A stretch of 64,000 nt of DNA from Methanosarcina flavescens (GTDB lineage Archaea > Halobacteriota > Methanosarcinia > Methanosarcinales > Methanosarcinaceae): NCBI RefSeq assembly GCF_001304615.2, contig NZ_CP032683.1, positions 2,294,001 through 2,358,000 of the forward strand, given 5' to 3'. Shown here piece after piece: positions 56,350 to 64,000 of the stretch. The notes beneath the pieces were generated by a model. The model made no database searches. It worked only from the letters and a program-made list of their open reading frames with translations, and was not told the DNA's origin. Numbering within the stretch: the stretch's first letter is position 1; each line of letters starts with the position of its first letter. A program made the position numbers and the translations under genes.

Positions 56350-56820
56350 ATGAAAACAATAGATACTCTCGTTAAGGTGTTTATTCTCTTAATACTCTTA
56401 CCAATCTTTATTACTAGTATTCCTACTGGTCCCTTACATATTATGACCGTTTCGGGCAACAGCATGGAACCTGTAATAACAGCTAATGATATCGTTGTAA
56501 TTATTCCTGCAATTACACAACCTGCAGTTGGAGACATTATCACCTATCGTCCTCATTTTCAAAGTGACGAGGGAGCGAGCATCACTCATAGGGTAGTAGG
56601 AGTAGTAGAAGAGGGATACATAACTAAAGGAGACGCAAACGAATTACCGGACGGCATCGTTGCCCCTGGAGACGTGATAGGCATTATGGTTTTCAAAATT
56701 CCCTTCATCGGTGCCTTAGTTCATTTTGCGCGTACTCCGGTTGGATTTTTGACAGTTGTACTTTTTCCTTCAATTATACTGATAATTATAGAAATACGAG
56801 AGATAATTAGACTCCTGTAA
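56350..56820 (+). CDS. Small SipW-like signal peptidase I, 156 aa
   Basis: Archaeal S26B signal peptidase: helix VFILLILLPIFITSIPTGP, nucleophile Ser in VSGNSMEPVI, His in SITHRVVGVV, Asp in TKGDANELPDG, and a second helix near the C-terminus (FLTVVLFPSIILIIIEIREI). It has the minimal size typical of SipW-type enzymes and sits next to a SipW-type substrate gene, so it is the best candidate to mature the TasA-like and PKD proteins here. Confidence 0.9.
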   Translation: MKTIDTLVKVFILLILLPIFITSIPTGPLHIMTVSGNSMEPVITANDIVVIIPAITQPAVGDIITYRPHFQSDEGASITHRVVGVVEEGYITKGDANELPDGIVAPGDVIGIMVFKIPFIGALVHFARTPVGFLTVVLFPSIILIIIEIREIIRLL

Positions 56821-58078
56821 GAATAAATAATTCCATTTAATTTTCAGATTATACTTAACATACATTAAGAACTATAATATAAAAAAATAATATGTTTAAA
56901 TTAGATATCTATTATTTCCGATAATCATACCTGCCATTATTTGAATGATTTACCCCGGCAATCTAGAGCTTTTTTGGTCATGTTTACTTTAAAATACTAT
57001 TTTCTCGTGGAGTTTTGAAGACCGGTTTTTTATGATTTTATTTCTGATAATATTTGGAACTACAAAAAATATTGTTACATAACTATGTCATTTACGCAAA
57101 GAATTACACTTTAAATTGAACCTATACATTCCCATTTAGAGAAATTTTGTTTCTAGTTCATAATGAGAATTAAAGTGTAATTTTTTGCATTCAAGGCTAT
57201 AAAACAGAGCTTTTAACACCTTTAATCTTGCCCGCCGTGATCCTCAATACAGAAAGTATGGAAAATCACCAGAATTGTTAAAAAGAAAATTAATTCTTGC
57301 CGCGATAAGAGGCTTTCATTTATAAAAATATGTGTTTAACTGCATATGCTTTCAAAATTTAACATTAATTAAGAAATAGAATCTAGACTCATTCTATTTA
57401 TTTTTCCCATTCATTATTAAAAAGTCAAGTTTCTCTTAAATATATTTATATTATATAAGTGTAGTAAATCAAAAAAACAATTTCTCCATACTTTTTTTGA
57501 AAATAGCTTCCTTTATCCTTTTTAATTACTTAAACTTTATTTATTTATTAATTAAATGTAATTATATATCCCGATTATTTTATATATAGGATAGATATAC
57601 TCATTAATTATCTTAAATGTAATTCATTAATCAGGTATGAAAAAATAAACATTAATCCGTTTTTGGAACACATGTTTAAAAATTCATACTCATGCTCAAT
57701 GAATCATATTCACAATAGTATATATTATTCTGGCTCGACAACCTGTTTTCTTCCTTAAGAAGAAATAGACTTGCAGCCAGAGTATGAAAAAACATGAAAC
57801 TTGCATATTATATACGGTAATTTACTTCGTTAAATTCAAATTTCAGGATTAATATTCATTTGAGGGCAAAATAAGGGCTAGTAGACGTTTTAATTAAATC
57901 CTGGGTTAAAACAATTGGGTTTTGTTGGGTTTTAGATCTTTCAGGCTCAACCAACAGGTTGCAGGTCTGTCAATCTCAAATTGAATATATTTATCAGAAG
58001 TTAATTATCAAATCAACATAAATATATATGCTTCATTGGGGTTAAAAAAATAGCATACTGGCAGTAGGGTGATTAAAA
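56821..58078. other. Long AT-rich non-coding region
   Basis: About 1.26 kb with no supported gene on either strand. It contains an inverted repeat pair at 57096-57113 and 57171-57188. It leads into the SipW-tagged PKD protein gene and may carry its promoter and a long leader. Confidence 0.5.
57096..57188. repeat. Inverted repeat, 18-base arms
   Basis: gcaaagaattacacttta at 57096-57113 and taaagtgtaattttttgc at 57171-57188 pair with one mismatch around a 57-base spacer. It may be a large hairpin or a tiny mobile-element relic. Confidence 0.5.
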
Positions 58079-60712
58079 ATGAAGTCCGTTAATAAAATAT
58101 TACTATGTATGGTGGTATTTTCTTTCTTTACCTTCAGCACTTTTCCTTCCTTTACAGATACATCTGCTTCATTCACTGATGCAAAAAATGTTAATGCCGA
58201 AATCAGGACAGGTGTCTGGGAAAGCCTGGAAGAGCTGGTCGGGGCGCCTGACCTTAACCTGACTGGAGGCAGGGACGGGCTTCAGGAAAACGATTTCGGT
58301 CCGATAGGAGACTCTAATTCGAGAAACTACAGTGAGTCTGTAGCTGTAAACTTTTCGGAGAATCCCAGTTCTATTCATAACGAAAGTTCTGCAGAATTTA
58401 CTAATCAGACAGATAATTTGCCCATAGAGGCAAATGAGACCATTGACCCTACCAATCAAACCAGTGATATTAACCTTACAAATAATACTAACTTTACAAA
58501 TTCTACTGACCTGATCAACAATTCTACTGATACACAAAGGACAGTTTCCCTTGAAGAAGCCAGTATCAACACCGGTAGCCTGGGTCCGAGCTCTGGAGGT
58601 TCTGGGGGTGGCTCTAGAGGTGGAGGTGGGTCAGGAGGTTCGGACGAAGATGATGGAGTCCTTCCTGATGCCGGCTTTAGCAGCAGTGTCACAGAAGGCT
58701 ATGCTCCTCTAGCTGTGCAGTTCACCGACCTCTCGCAAAATGCAACAGAATGGAACTGGGACTTTGGAGACGGAGCAAGCTCTTCCGAACAGAACCCGGC
58801 ACATATCTACCCTACAGCAGGGACCTATACCGTTACTCTGGAAGCCTCCAACGCAAACGGCACGGATTCCGAATCTGCTGAGATAACCGTTCTGGAAACT
58901 CCTGAAGTGGTTCTTCCCCCTGTTGCCGGCTTCACAAGCAGCATAACCACTGGACCTGCTCCTTTTTCCGTGCAGTTCACTGACCTCTCGCAAAACGCAA
59001 CAGAATGGAACTGGGACTTTGGAGACGGAGCAAGCTCTTCCGAACAGAACCCGGCGCATACTTACTCTGCACCAGGAACATACTCGGTCACGCTTACAGT
59101 AAAAAATACGGCTGGAGAAGATTCCGAGAAAAAAGCAGGTTATATAAAAGTAGGTGCAGCTTCCTCAGTAACATTGACTGACCTGACCCTAGACGGAGAA
59201 AACTCCTCTGGGGCTACGACAGGCTCAGGGGCTTTTACCACAAACCCTGAAGACTCCTTCGGGCAGATAGGCGTCAGGGACGAAAATGGAATTTTCTTTA
59301 ACATGCCTTCTTCCGGTGGTCCGCTTGGCAAAATTTCCATACCCCTTCAGGTAGGAGTCAATAATTTTTCCCTTGTTGCCGATGGAGTCTACCCTGGAAA
59401 TGAATACTACGGTGCAGTGCTCTTCTTAAATGGATTCTCTGCCTCCCCTCTGATAGCAATTTACAATTCCAATGGCGGGACAGGAGCTTTTTCTGTGCAG
59501 CCTGCAGGTACGGAAATAACAGGCAGTGCTGAAGGAGGTTCATCTTCAGTCAAAGCACCTGGCTCATCCTTCTATGTTACTCCTGACGGGACAAAAATAG
59601 AAGTTGTAAGTTTTGTTGTCGATTCAAAGAAGGGGCTTACGGATGAAATTTCAGGCGAAAATTTTGGTGCAAACGGAGTTCCCGATACCGTAGCAAAACT
59701 AAGCCTGATAGTGACTCCTTCTGTCACGGTTCCGCTTGCATCTTTCTCTGCATCCTCCCTTTCCGGGACAGCGCCTCTGCAGGTCTCCTTTACTGACAGC
59801 AGCACAGGTTCCCCCACTTCATGGAACTGGGACTTCGGAGACGGAGCCAGCTCAACCGAGCAGAATCCAACACATACTTACTCTACACCAGGGACCTACA
59901 CCGCAACGCTCACAGCAAGCAATGGAAACGGTACAAGCTCAACATCTGCCGTAATTACTGTCCTGCAGCCTGTACTTCCTGTGGCAGACTTCAGCAGCAG
60001 TGTCTCATCCGGAAACGCTCCTCTGGCTGTACAGTTTACAGATCTGTCTCAAAACGCAGCAGCATGGAACTGGGACTTTGGAGACGGATCCAGCTCAACC
60101 GAGCAGAACCCCTCGCATATCTATTCCACGGCAGGAGACTATACCATTTCTCTTACTGCATCCAATGCAAACGGCACGGATTCCAAATCTTCCACAATAA
60201 CGGTATTAAGACAGCCTGTACCTCCTGTAGCAGACTTCAGCAGCAGTGTCACAGAAGGCTATGCTCCTCTAGCTGTGCAGTTTACCGACCTTTCGCAAAA
60301 TGCAGCAGAATGGAGCTGGGACTTTGGAGACGGAGCCAGTTCAAGCGAGCAGAGTCCCTCGCATACTTACTCAGCAGCAGGAAGTTACACAGTAACACTT
60401 ACTGTAAGCAATGCCGATGGTACGGATTCAAAAACAGGAGGGATTTCTGTAGCTGAAAAGCCCGCAGATAATTCTTCAAATGATACTGCTGCCGACAGTT
60501 CTGGAGATTCCAGCTCTACAGGCAGTTCCGGAAATGATGGTTCTGAAGATAGTTCCGGAAATGATGGTTCTGAAGATAGTTCCGGAAATGATGGTTCTGA
60601 AGATAGTTCCGGAAATGATGGTTTTGAAGATAGTTCCGGAAATGATGGTTCTGAAGACAGTTCCGGAAATGATAGTTTTGAAGATAGTTCCGGAAATGAA
60701 AGCTCTGCATAA
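58079..60712 (+). CDS. Exported PKD surface protein with SipW-type signal and Ser/Asp repeat tail, 877 aa
   Basis: N-terminus LLCMVVFSFFTFSTFPSFTD followed by TSASFTDAKNVNAEIRTGVW is a SipW-type signal. Residues 95-180 hold many Asn-x-Ser/Thr sites and a glycine-rich linker. Two PKD domains (WNWDFGDGASS) occupy about 195-360. An extra beta domain of about 190 residues follows (LTDLTLDGENSSG ... GENFGANGVPDTVAKL), then three more PKD domains at about 550-800. The end is a Ser/Asp/Glu/Asn repeat with 9-residue units (SGNDGSEDS). Probably a surface adhesin or fibre-associated protein of the same locus. No anchor is visible. Confidence 0.88.
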   Translation: MKSVNKILLCMVVFSFFTFSTFPSFTDTSASFTDAKNVNAEIRTGVWESLEELVGAPDLNLTGGRDGLQENDFGPIGDSNSRNYSESVAVNFSENPSSIHNESSAEFTNQTDNLPIEANETIDPTNQTSDINLTNNTNFTNSTDLINNSTDTQRTVSLEEASINTGSLGPSSGGSGGGSRGGGGSGGSDEDDGVLPDAGFSSSVTEGYAPLAVQFTDLSQNATEWNWDFGDGASSSEQNPAHIYPTAGTYTVTLEASNANGTDSESAEITVLETPEVVLPPVAGFTSSITTGPAPFSVQFTDLSQNATEWNWDFGDGASSSEQNPAHTYSAPGTYSVTLTVKNTAGEDSEKKAGYIKVGAASSVTLTDLTLDGENSSGATTGSGAFTTNPEDSFGQIGVRDENGIFFNMPSSGGPLGKISIPLQVGVNNFSLVADGVYPGNEYYGAVLFLNGFSASPLIAIYNSNGGTGAFSVQPAGTEITGSAEGGSSSVKAPGSSFYVTPDGTKIEVVSFVVDSKKGLTDEISGENFGANGVPDTVAKLSLIVTPSVTVPLASFSASSLSGTAPLQVSFTDSSTGSPTSWNWDFGDGASSTEQNPTHTYSTPGTYTATLTASNGNGTSSTSAVITVLQPVLPVADFSSSVSSGNAPLAVQFTDLSQNAAAWNWDFGDGSSSTEQNPSHIYSTAGDYTISLTASNANGTDSKSSTITVLRQPVPPVADFSSSVTEGYAPLAVQFTDLSQNAAEWSWDFGDGASSSEQSPSHTYSAAGSYTVTLTVSNADGTDSKTGGISVAEKPADNSSNDTAADSSGDSSSTGSSGNDGSEDSSGNDGSEDSSGNDGSEDSSGNDGFEDSSGNDGSEDSSGNDSFEDSSGNESSA
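60527..60709 (+). repeat. 27-bp tandem repeat in the 3' end of the PKD gene
   Basis: Six full 27-base units (tccggaaatgatggttctga...) and a partial seventh, coding for SGNDGSEDS. Units differ at single positions only, as expected from slippage. Confidence 0.9.
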
Positions 60713-60745
60713 CTGAGGTAATGGACCCGGTGCGGAAATGAAACC

Positions 60746-61080
60746 ATGAAGAAAAAAGAGATTTCCAGGCAGCAATTCTCCTGCTCATTGTGTTATTCCT
60801 GGTCAATGCTTTAATCCCATTCTTTACAGGATCAAAAATGCCTCTTATAGTATTGAGTGGAAGCATGACTCCGGTGATGCTGCCTGTCTACTGGATAATT
60901 GCGCTTTCGGAAATAAACCCCTATCTTCCTGCTCTAGCGGAAGTTGTGCTCTATACCTGCCTTTCTTCCCTGCTCCTGCTCCCCCTCTGGTACAGGAAAT
61001 CGGTTGTCGGCAGAAAAAGTAAAAAGGTAAAATTCCGCCGTCTGGTTGCACAGTGGATAAGGACGCTGCATCTTGTCTGA
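60746..61080 (+). pseudogene. Signal peptidase I reduced to its two ends
   Basis: MKKKEISR, then after a frameshift near 60772 ILLLIVLFLVNALIPFFTG and VLSGSMTPVMLP with the catalytic Ser, then directly VYWIIALSEINPYLPALAEV and LLLLPLWYRK, which match the last helix of the 374-aa enzyme at 53656-54780 (PVFWIVELAEISPYLPAVAE). The middle of about 280 residues, with His and Asp, is deleted. An open frame from 60790 covers the fused part, but it cannot be a working peptidase. Confidence 0.8.
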
Positions 61081-61497
61081 GCTACAAGCTAAATCCCCGG
61101 ATGGTCAGATGTTTAAATCTCTGGTGTACTTATTGCTGGAAAATCTTCACCCTCAAATAAGTTTGATAGAAACATAGACAAAAATTTGAAGCTTAACATA
61201 GCTAATTTGAGACAAGATCTAAATTGAAGCTGAATATTAAATTTAGCGCAAAAATTCGAAATAAAAAATATAAAGCCCAGCTAAAAGCGAAGAAATTGAA
61301 ATAAAGGCAGAAGTTCGTATCTTATATCCAGTCGTGGCCAGTTAATAATAGAAATTTAAACTGCTTAACTGCTTGTGTTTTCATCTTATTAACTGGTTTT
61401 GGCTTTGCCTTTAACTATTATTCAATATATCCATTTTTATTTTAATGTGTATGTAAACCAAAAAAGTGCCTAAGATGGAAAAACAAGAGGCTGAACA
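61081..61497. other. Non-coding spacer
   Basis: About 420 bases of AT-rich sequence, probably the promoter and leader for the DUF5305 gene. No repeat of note. Confidence 0.4.
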
Positions 61498-61590
61498 ATG
61501 AAAGTATGTGAGCGTCTGGAAAAATATCAATTACTGTTGATTGAATGCCTGTGTATAGCACATGGAGTAAATATCGAAAAATGGGGGTGA
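61498..61590 (+). CDS. 30-aa leader ORF upstream of the DUF5305 gene
   Basis: ATG 61498 follows AAGAGG at a good distance. The peptide (MKVCERLEKYQLLL...) ends at TGA 61588-61590, four bases before the CTG that seems to start the DUF5305 gene. The TGA itself is part of the GGGGGTGA ribosome site of that gene. The position suggests translational coupling. It may not encode a functional peptide. Confidence 0.45.
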   Translation: MKVCERLEKYQLLLIECLCIAHGVNIEKWG

Positions 61591-61594
61591 AACT

Positions 61595-62662
61595 CTGAAA
61601 CCTGTATTTCTTAAGCTTAAAAACATCTTAATAGACAAAGCGAAAATCCTTTTTTTCGTATTCTTCCTGATGGTGATTCTTTCAGGTTTTTGGATGTTTC
61701 AGGAATATTCCAGAGTGGTATATGAAGAAAAGAATATAACTGCTTATACACAGCGTGCCAATTATACATACTCGGCTCCTGTAACTGAGCCAAACCCTCT
61801 CTACCCTGAAGGAACTCAGCTTGGAATGGGAAAGCCGGCTTATTTCTTTTCCGTATCTCCTACCGCAGACATCTCATTCGTATATAGCCTTGAAGCTGCA
61901 GAATCTGCTGACATTAGCGTGGAAGCTAATACAGTGATTTTGGCAAGCTGCAAGGGAGGGTACGGAGAAGAACAGAAAATTTTCTGGCAGAAGGGGTTCC
62001 CTCTTGGAGATTCAAAAACTGCTCAATTGAAAAGTGGGGAAGTTCTTACCTCTAATTTTACCCTTGATGTCCCTCAAATCCAGTCAAAAGCCAAAGAGAT
62101 TCAGGATCAGCTGAACTATTCCTCGGATCCTACAATCGAAATTGTTACTTCCATCAATTATGAAGGTAAAATAAATGGGAAAGAAATTACGGGTACAGAG
62201 AGCTTTGCTATACCTGTTAACATCAGTTCTACATACTACCAGATGCCTGAAGAATTTGGGTTCGTCAAGAATACATATAATAATATCTGGGTCCAGAAAC
62301 CTCCTTCTCTCTCAACGGTAAAACTCCCTCTGCTTTTATTCCTATTAAGCGTGGTCCTGCTTGGAGCGATGATTCCCGTCAGGAAAATGAGTAGAGTTGA
62401 TCCTGAGTACATTGAAAGACTGGAAAAAGAAGAAAAAAATTCGTCTTTTAAGGAGTTTATAAGCGAGGGCAAACTCCCAGAAAACAGGAAATCCCTTCTG
62501 CAGGTCGAGATTTCTTCACTTCAGGATCTTATAGATGCTGCTGCTGATATGAATGAAAGAGTAATCCATGATGCTGGAACCGGCACATATTTCACAATTC
62601 ATAGTGGTGCATTGTACATTTTCTTTGATGCACCTCTAGGAGAAAACCAGATAAACAATTAA
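61595..62662 (+). CDS. DUF5305-type membrane protein, 355 aa, apparent CUG start
   Basis: From CTG 61595 the protein has a basic start and one full membrane helix (ILFFVFFLMVILSGFWMF), then an extracellular beta-rich domain beginning ANYTYSAPVTEPNPLYPEG and containing KPAYFFSVSPTADISFVYSL. A second helix (LPLLLFLLSVVLLGAMI) and a cytoplasmic tail follow, with SSLQDLIDAAADMNERVIHD and TYFTIHSGALYIFF. This is the DUF5305 layout found beside archaeal signal peptidases and SipW-type proteins. The first ATG is 61670, which would cut the helix in half. CTG 61595 sits after GGGGGTGA with 4 bases between. It may assist export or assembly of the fibres. Confidence 0.75.
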   Translation: MKPVFLKLKNILIDKAKILFFVFFLMVILSGFWMFQEYSRVVYEEKNITAYTQRANYTYSAPVTEPNPLYPEGTQLGMGKPAYFFSVSPTADISFVYSLEAAESADISVEANTVILASCKGGYGEEQKIFWQKGFPLGDSKTAQLKSGEVLTSNFTLDVPQIQSKAKEIQDQLNYSSDPTIEIVTSINYEGKINGKEITGTESFAIPVNISSTYYQMPEEFGFVKNTYNNIWVQKPPSLSTVKLPLLLFLLSVVLLGAMIPVRKMSRVDPEYIERLEKEEKNSSFKEFISEGKLPENRKSLLQVEISSLQDLIDAAADMNERVIHDAGTGTYFTIHSGALYIFFDAPLGENQINN

Positions 62663-62731
62663 AAATTAAAGCCATCAATTTCTGTCAAATTTCTAAAGCG
62701 AGAAGTTCTTTTCCACTCATATTTATGTATT

Positions 62732-63110
62732 GAGCTCATCCCAAAACTTGATTTACCCTCACTATTGCTGCTAACATTACAACTCCAAGGTATGATATTT
62801 CTTTGACTTCATATCTTGGAAAAACTTTCTTGTATGACTCTATCCAGCTAAAGAACCTTTCTATTGCACTTTTCTTTTTGAACTCTTCCCAATCTACCTT
62901 TATTGGTCTTCCTTTCTTCTTTTTCTTTCTATTTCTTTTGTTTACTGGTATATTGGACTTTATTCCTCTTCTTCTATTATATTTTCTGATACAACCTGTT
63001 GTAACAACATACAAAATCCCATTCATTAACTTCCTTAAGTCAGAACGAGGTCTTCCTGTATGTGGTTTCTGTGGAGGAAAATGATGTTCTATGGATTCCC
63101 ATAGAACATC
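62732..63110 (-). mobile_element. IS5-type element, copy 2, internally deleted
   Basis: Nearly identical to 11655-12441 at both ends but lacks about 350 bases in the middle. The transposase frame (62736-63026) jumps from NGILYVVTTGC straight to IRKYNRRRG and keeps the C-terminal ERFFSWIESY and VFPRYE. The deletion is in frame. It abuts the broken iorB copy at about 63110. Confidence 0.8.
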
Positions 63111-63112
63111 GC

Positions 63113-63556
63113 CGATTGTGAGCCATATCCGGATCTGGCAAACTTATGGCTCCATGATCCCGAAAAAAGGCGCAGACCTTATGCTTGCCCTTGAGCCAAT
63201 GGAAGCCGTAAGGTACCTAGATTTCCTGAAAGACGGTGGGATTATTATAGTAAATACCCAGCCTGTAGTTCCTGTAACCGTTACTTCGGGTCAGGCAAAA
63301 TACCCTGAGGTTTCAGATACCCTTGATGCCCTTGTCTGAAAAATACATAGTAAAAGCCTTCAATGCCGATGAACTGGCGTTTGAAGCCGGGAGCAGGCTT
63401 TCAATGAATGTCGTAATGGTAGGGGCAGTTTCAGGCTATCTGCCCATTCCGAAAGAAACCCTGCTTGAGAGCATAAAAGCCCTTGTGCCTCAGAAAATGG
63501 TTGAAGTGAATCTCAGGGCTTTTGAAGCAGGAAAACAGAAAGTAGAGGAAAGTTGA
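63113..63556 (+). pseudogene. Broken 3' copy of iorB
   Basis: Closely matches iorB from about residue 53 (VVNHIRIGQAYG) to the stop, and a little beyond. A one-base insertion near 63331 (gcccttgtct against gccctgtct) shifts the frame. The 5' quarter is missing and replaced by IS sequence. iorA is absent here. Confidence 0.9.
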
Positions 63557-63836
63557 GACTTAGAAAATCTAAAACTTTCCTTTTTAGAACTTTTTTTCCT
63601 TTTTAGAACTTTTCTTTTTTTTCATTGCCTATGCCCATATATACAGGCTTTTTAACGGGGCAATTTAAATATTCTCGTTTTATACACCTATATAAATATA
63701 TTACATTTAAGAAGTAAGACTTTAATTAAATAGTAAAAATACATCGTCAATATAAATACATAAATTATAGAGTTAACTTTCATTGAGAACAGATACTTTA
63801 CCTATGACCCACTACATGTGAAGGGGATACTCAAAC
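63557..63836. other. Intergenic region before the acyl carrier protein gene
   Basis: About 280 bases. T-rich tandem 'cctttttagaacttttt' units at 63578-63612 follow the iorB remnant. Promoter-like AT-rich sequence follows. Confidence 0.35.
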
Positions 63837-64000
63837 ATGGAACAAATTAAGAATGATATTGTCGATTATTTGAAGGCTAATTCTTTTATGGACAATAACA
63901 CTCTCCTGAATGATAATGATTCTCTCACTCAAAATGGCATAATAGATTCAATTGGTTTGCTTGAACTTATGGATTATATCTGTGAGAAATATTCTATTGA
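63837..64000 (+). CDS. Acyl carrier protein, 5' part only (runs off the window)
   Basis: ATG 63837 follows GGGGAT. The visible 54 residues read as a four-helix carrier protein: MEQIKNDIVDYLKANSF, a loop DNDSLTQNGIIDSIGLLELM with the phosphopantetheine Ser in DSIGLLEL, and the start of helix III. Archaea lack a normal fatty acid synthase, so a carrier protein usually belongs to an acyl or amino-acyl modification or natural-product cluster, which would lie to the right. Confidence 0.85.
   Translation, partial: MEQIKNDIVDYLKANSFMDNNTLLNDNDSLTQNGIIDSIGLLELMDYICEKYSI

Noticed and set aside
58079..60800. Long antisense and alternate-frame ORFs in the second PKD gene
   Set aside because: They reflect repeat structure and biased codons of the true frame.

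Overview
The window reads as methanogenic archaeon chromosome, most likely a Methanosarcina. It has an MtaA-type methylcobamide:coenzyme M methyltransferase, archaeal ribosomal protein S8e, Nob1, a GfcR-like regulator, an archaeal RecJ/DHH nuclease with DnaJ-type zinc fingers, archaeal IorAB, very large PKD / YVTN-propeller / NosD surface proteins, and long AT-rich intergenic spacers. I see no rRNA, tRNA or CRISPR array. The species is not determined.

Layout. 1-13 kb is an accessory island: a trypsin-like protease on the minus strand, then a translationally coupled trio (97 aa, 1851 aa, 1029 aa) of unfamiliar giant proteins with GC-richer codon use, the wreck of an M35-like metallopeptidase, a frameshifted IS5-type element and a MITE-like inverted-repeat element. 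13-28 kb is housekeeping: hisH, a PurM/AIR-synthase-like protein, slipin + NfeD protease, the RecJ-like protein, a GfcR-like regulator, nob1, a DUF169 protein, rps8e, an Lrp regulator with an aminotransferase, and an ArcS-motif protein. 28-38 kb holds two huge exported surface proteins separated by nearly empty DNA. 38-52 kb mixes an orphan TaqI-like DNA-recognition protein, decayed GyrI-like fragments, a 7TM-PAS histidine kinase beside an mtaA-like gene, an EamA transporter, a YigZ-family protein, an Asp-rich lipoprotein, a dead ABC ATPase, a UbiA prenyltransferase, a TnpB wreck, a CooC-like ATPase and iorAB. 53-63 kb is a surface-fibre/secretion locus: two signal peptidases, a TasA/camelysin-like protein with a SipW-type signal, a PKD protein with the same kind of signal, a third signal peptidase reduced to its ends, and a DUF5305 membrane protein. 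The right edge holds an internally deleted copy of the same IS fused to a broken 3' copy of iorB, then the start of an acyl-carrier-protein gene.

Main observations. (1) The TasA/SipW-like locus is compact and shows duplication and decay. (2) At least two genes, the YigZ-family gene and the DUF5305 gene, have complete conserved N-termini but no AUG/GUG/UUG start; each has a CUG placed just after a Shine-Dalgarno sequence. The DUF5305 gene also follows a 30-codon leader ORF that stops 4 bases before the CUG. The histidine kinase looks similar (AUU or CUG). (3) The giant-protein trio at the left is the best candidate for an undescribed system. (4) There is much small-scale gene decay: M35, GyrI, GlnQ-type ATPase, TnpB, iorB and a second TasA tail.
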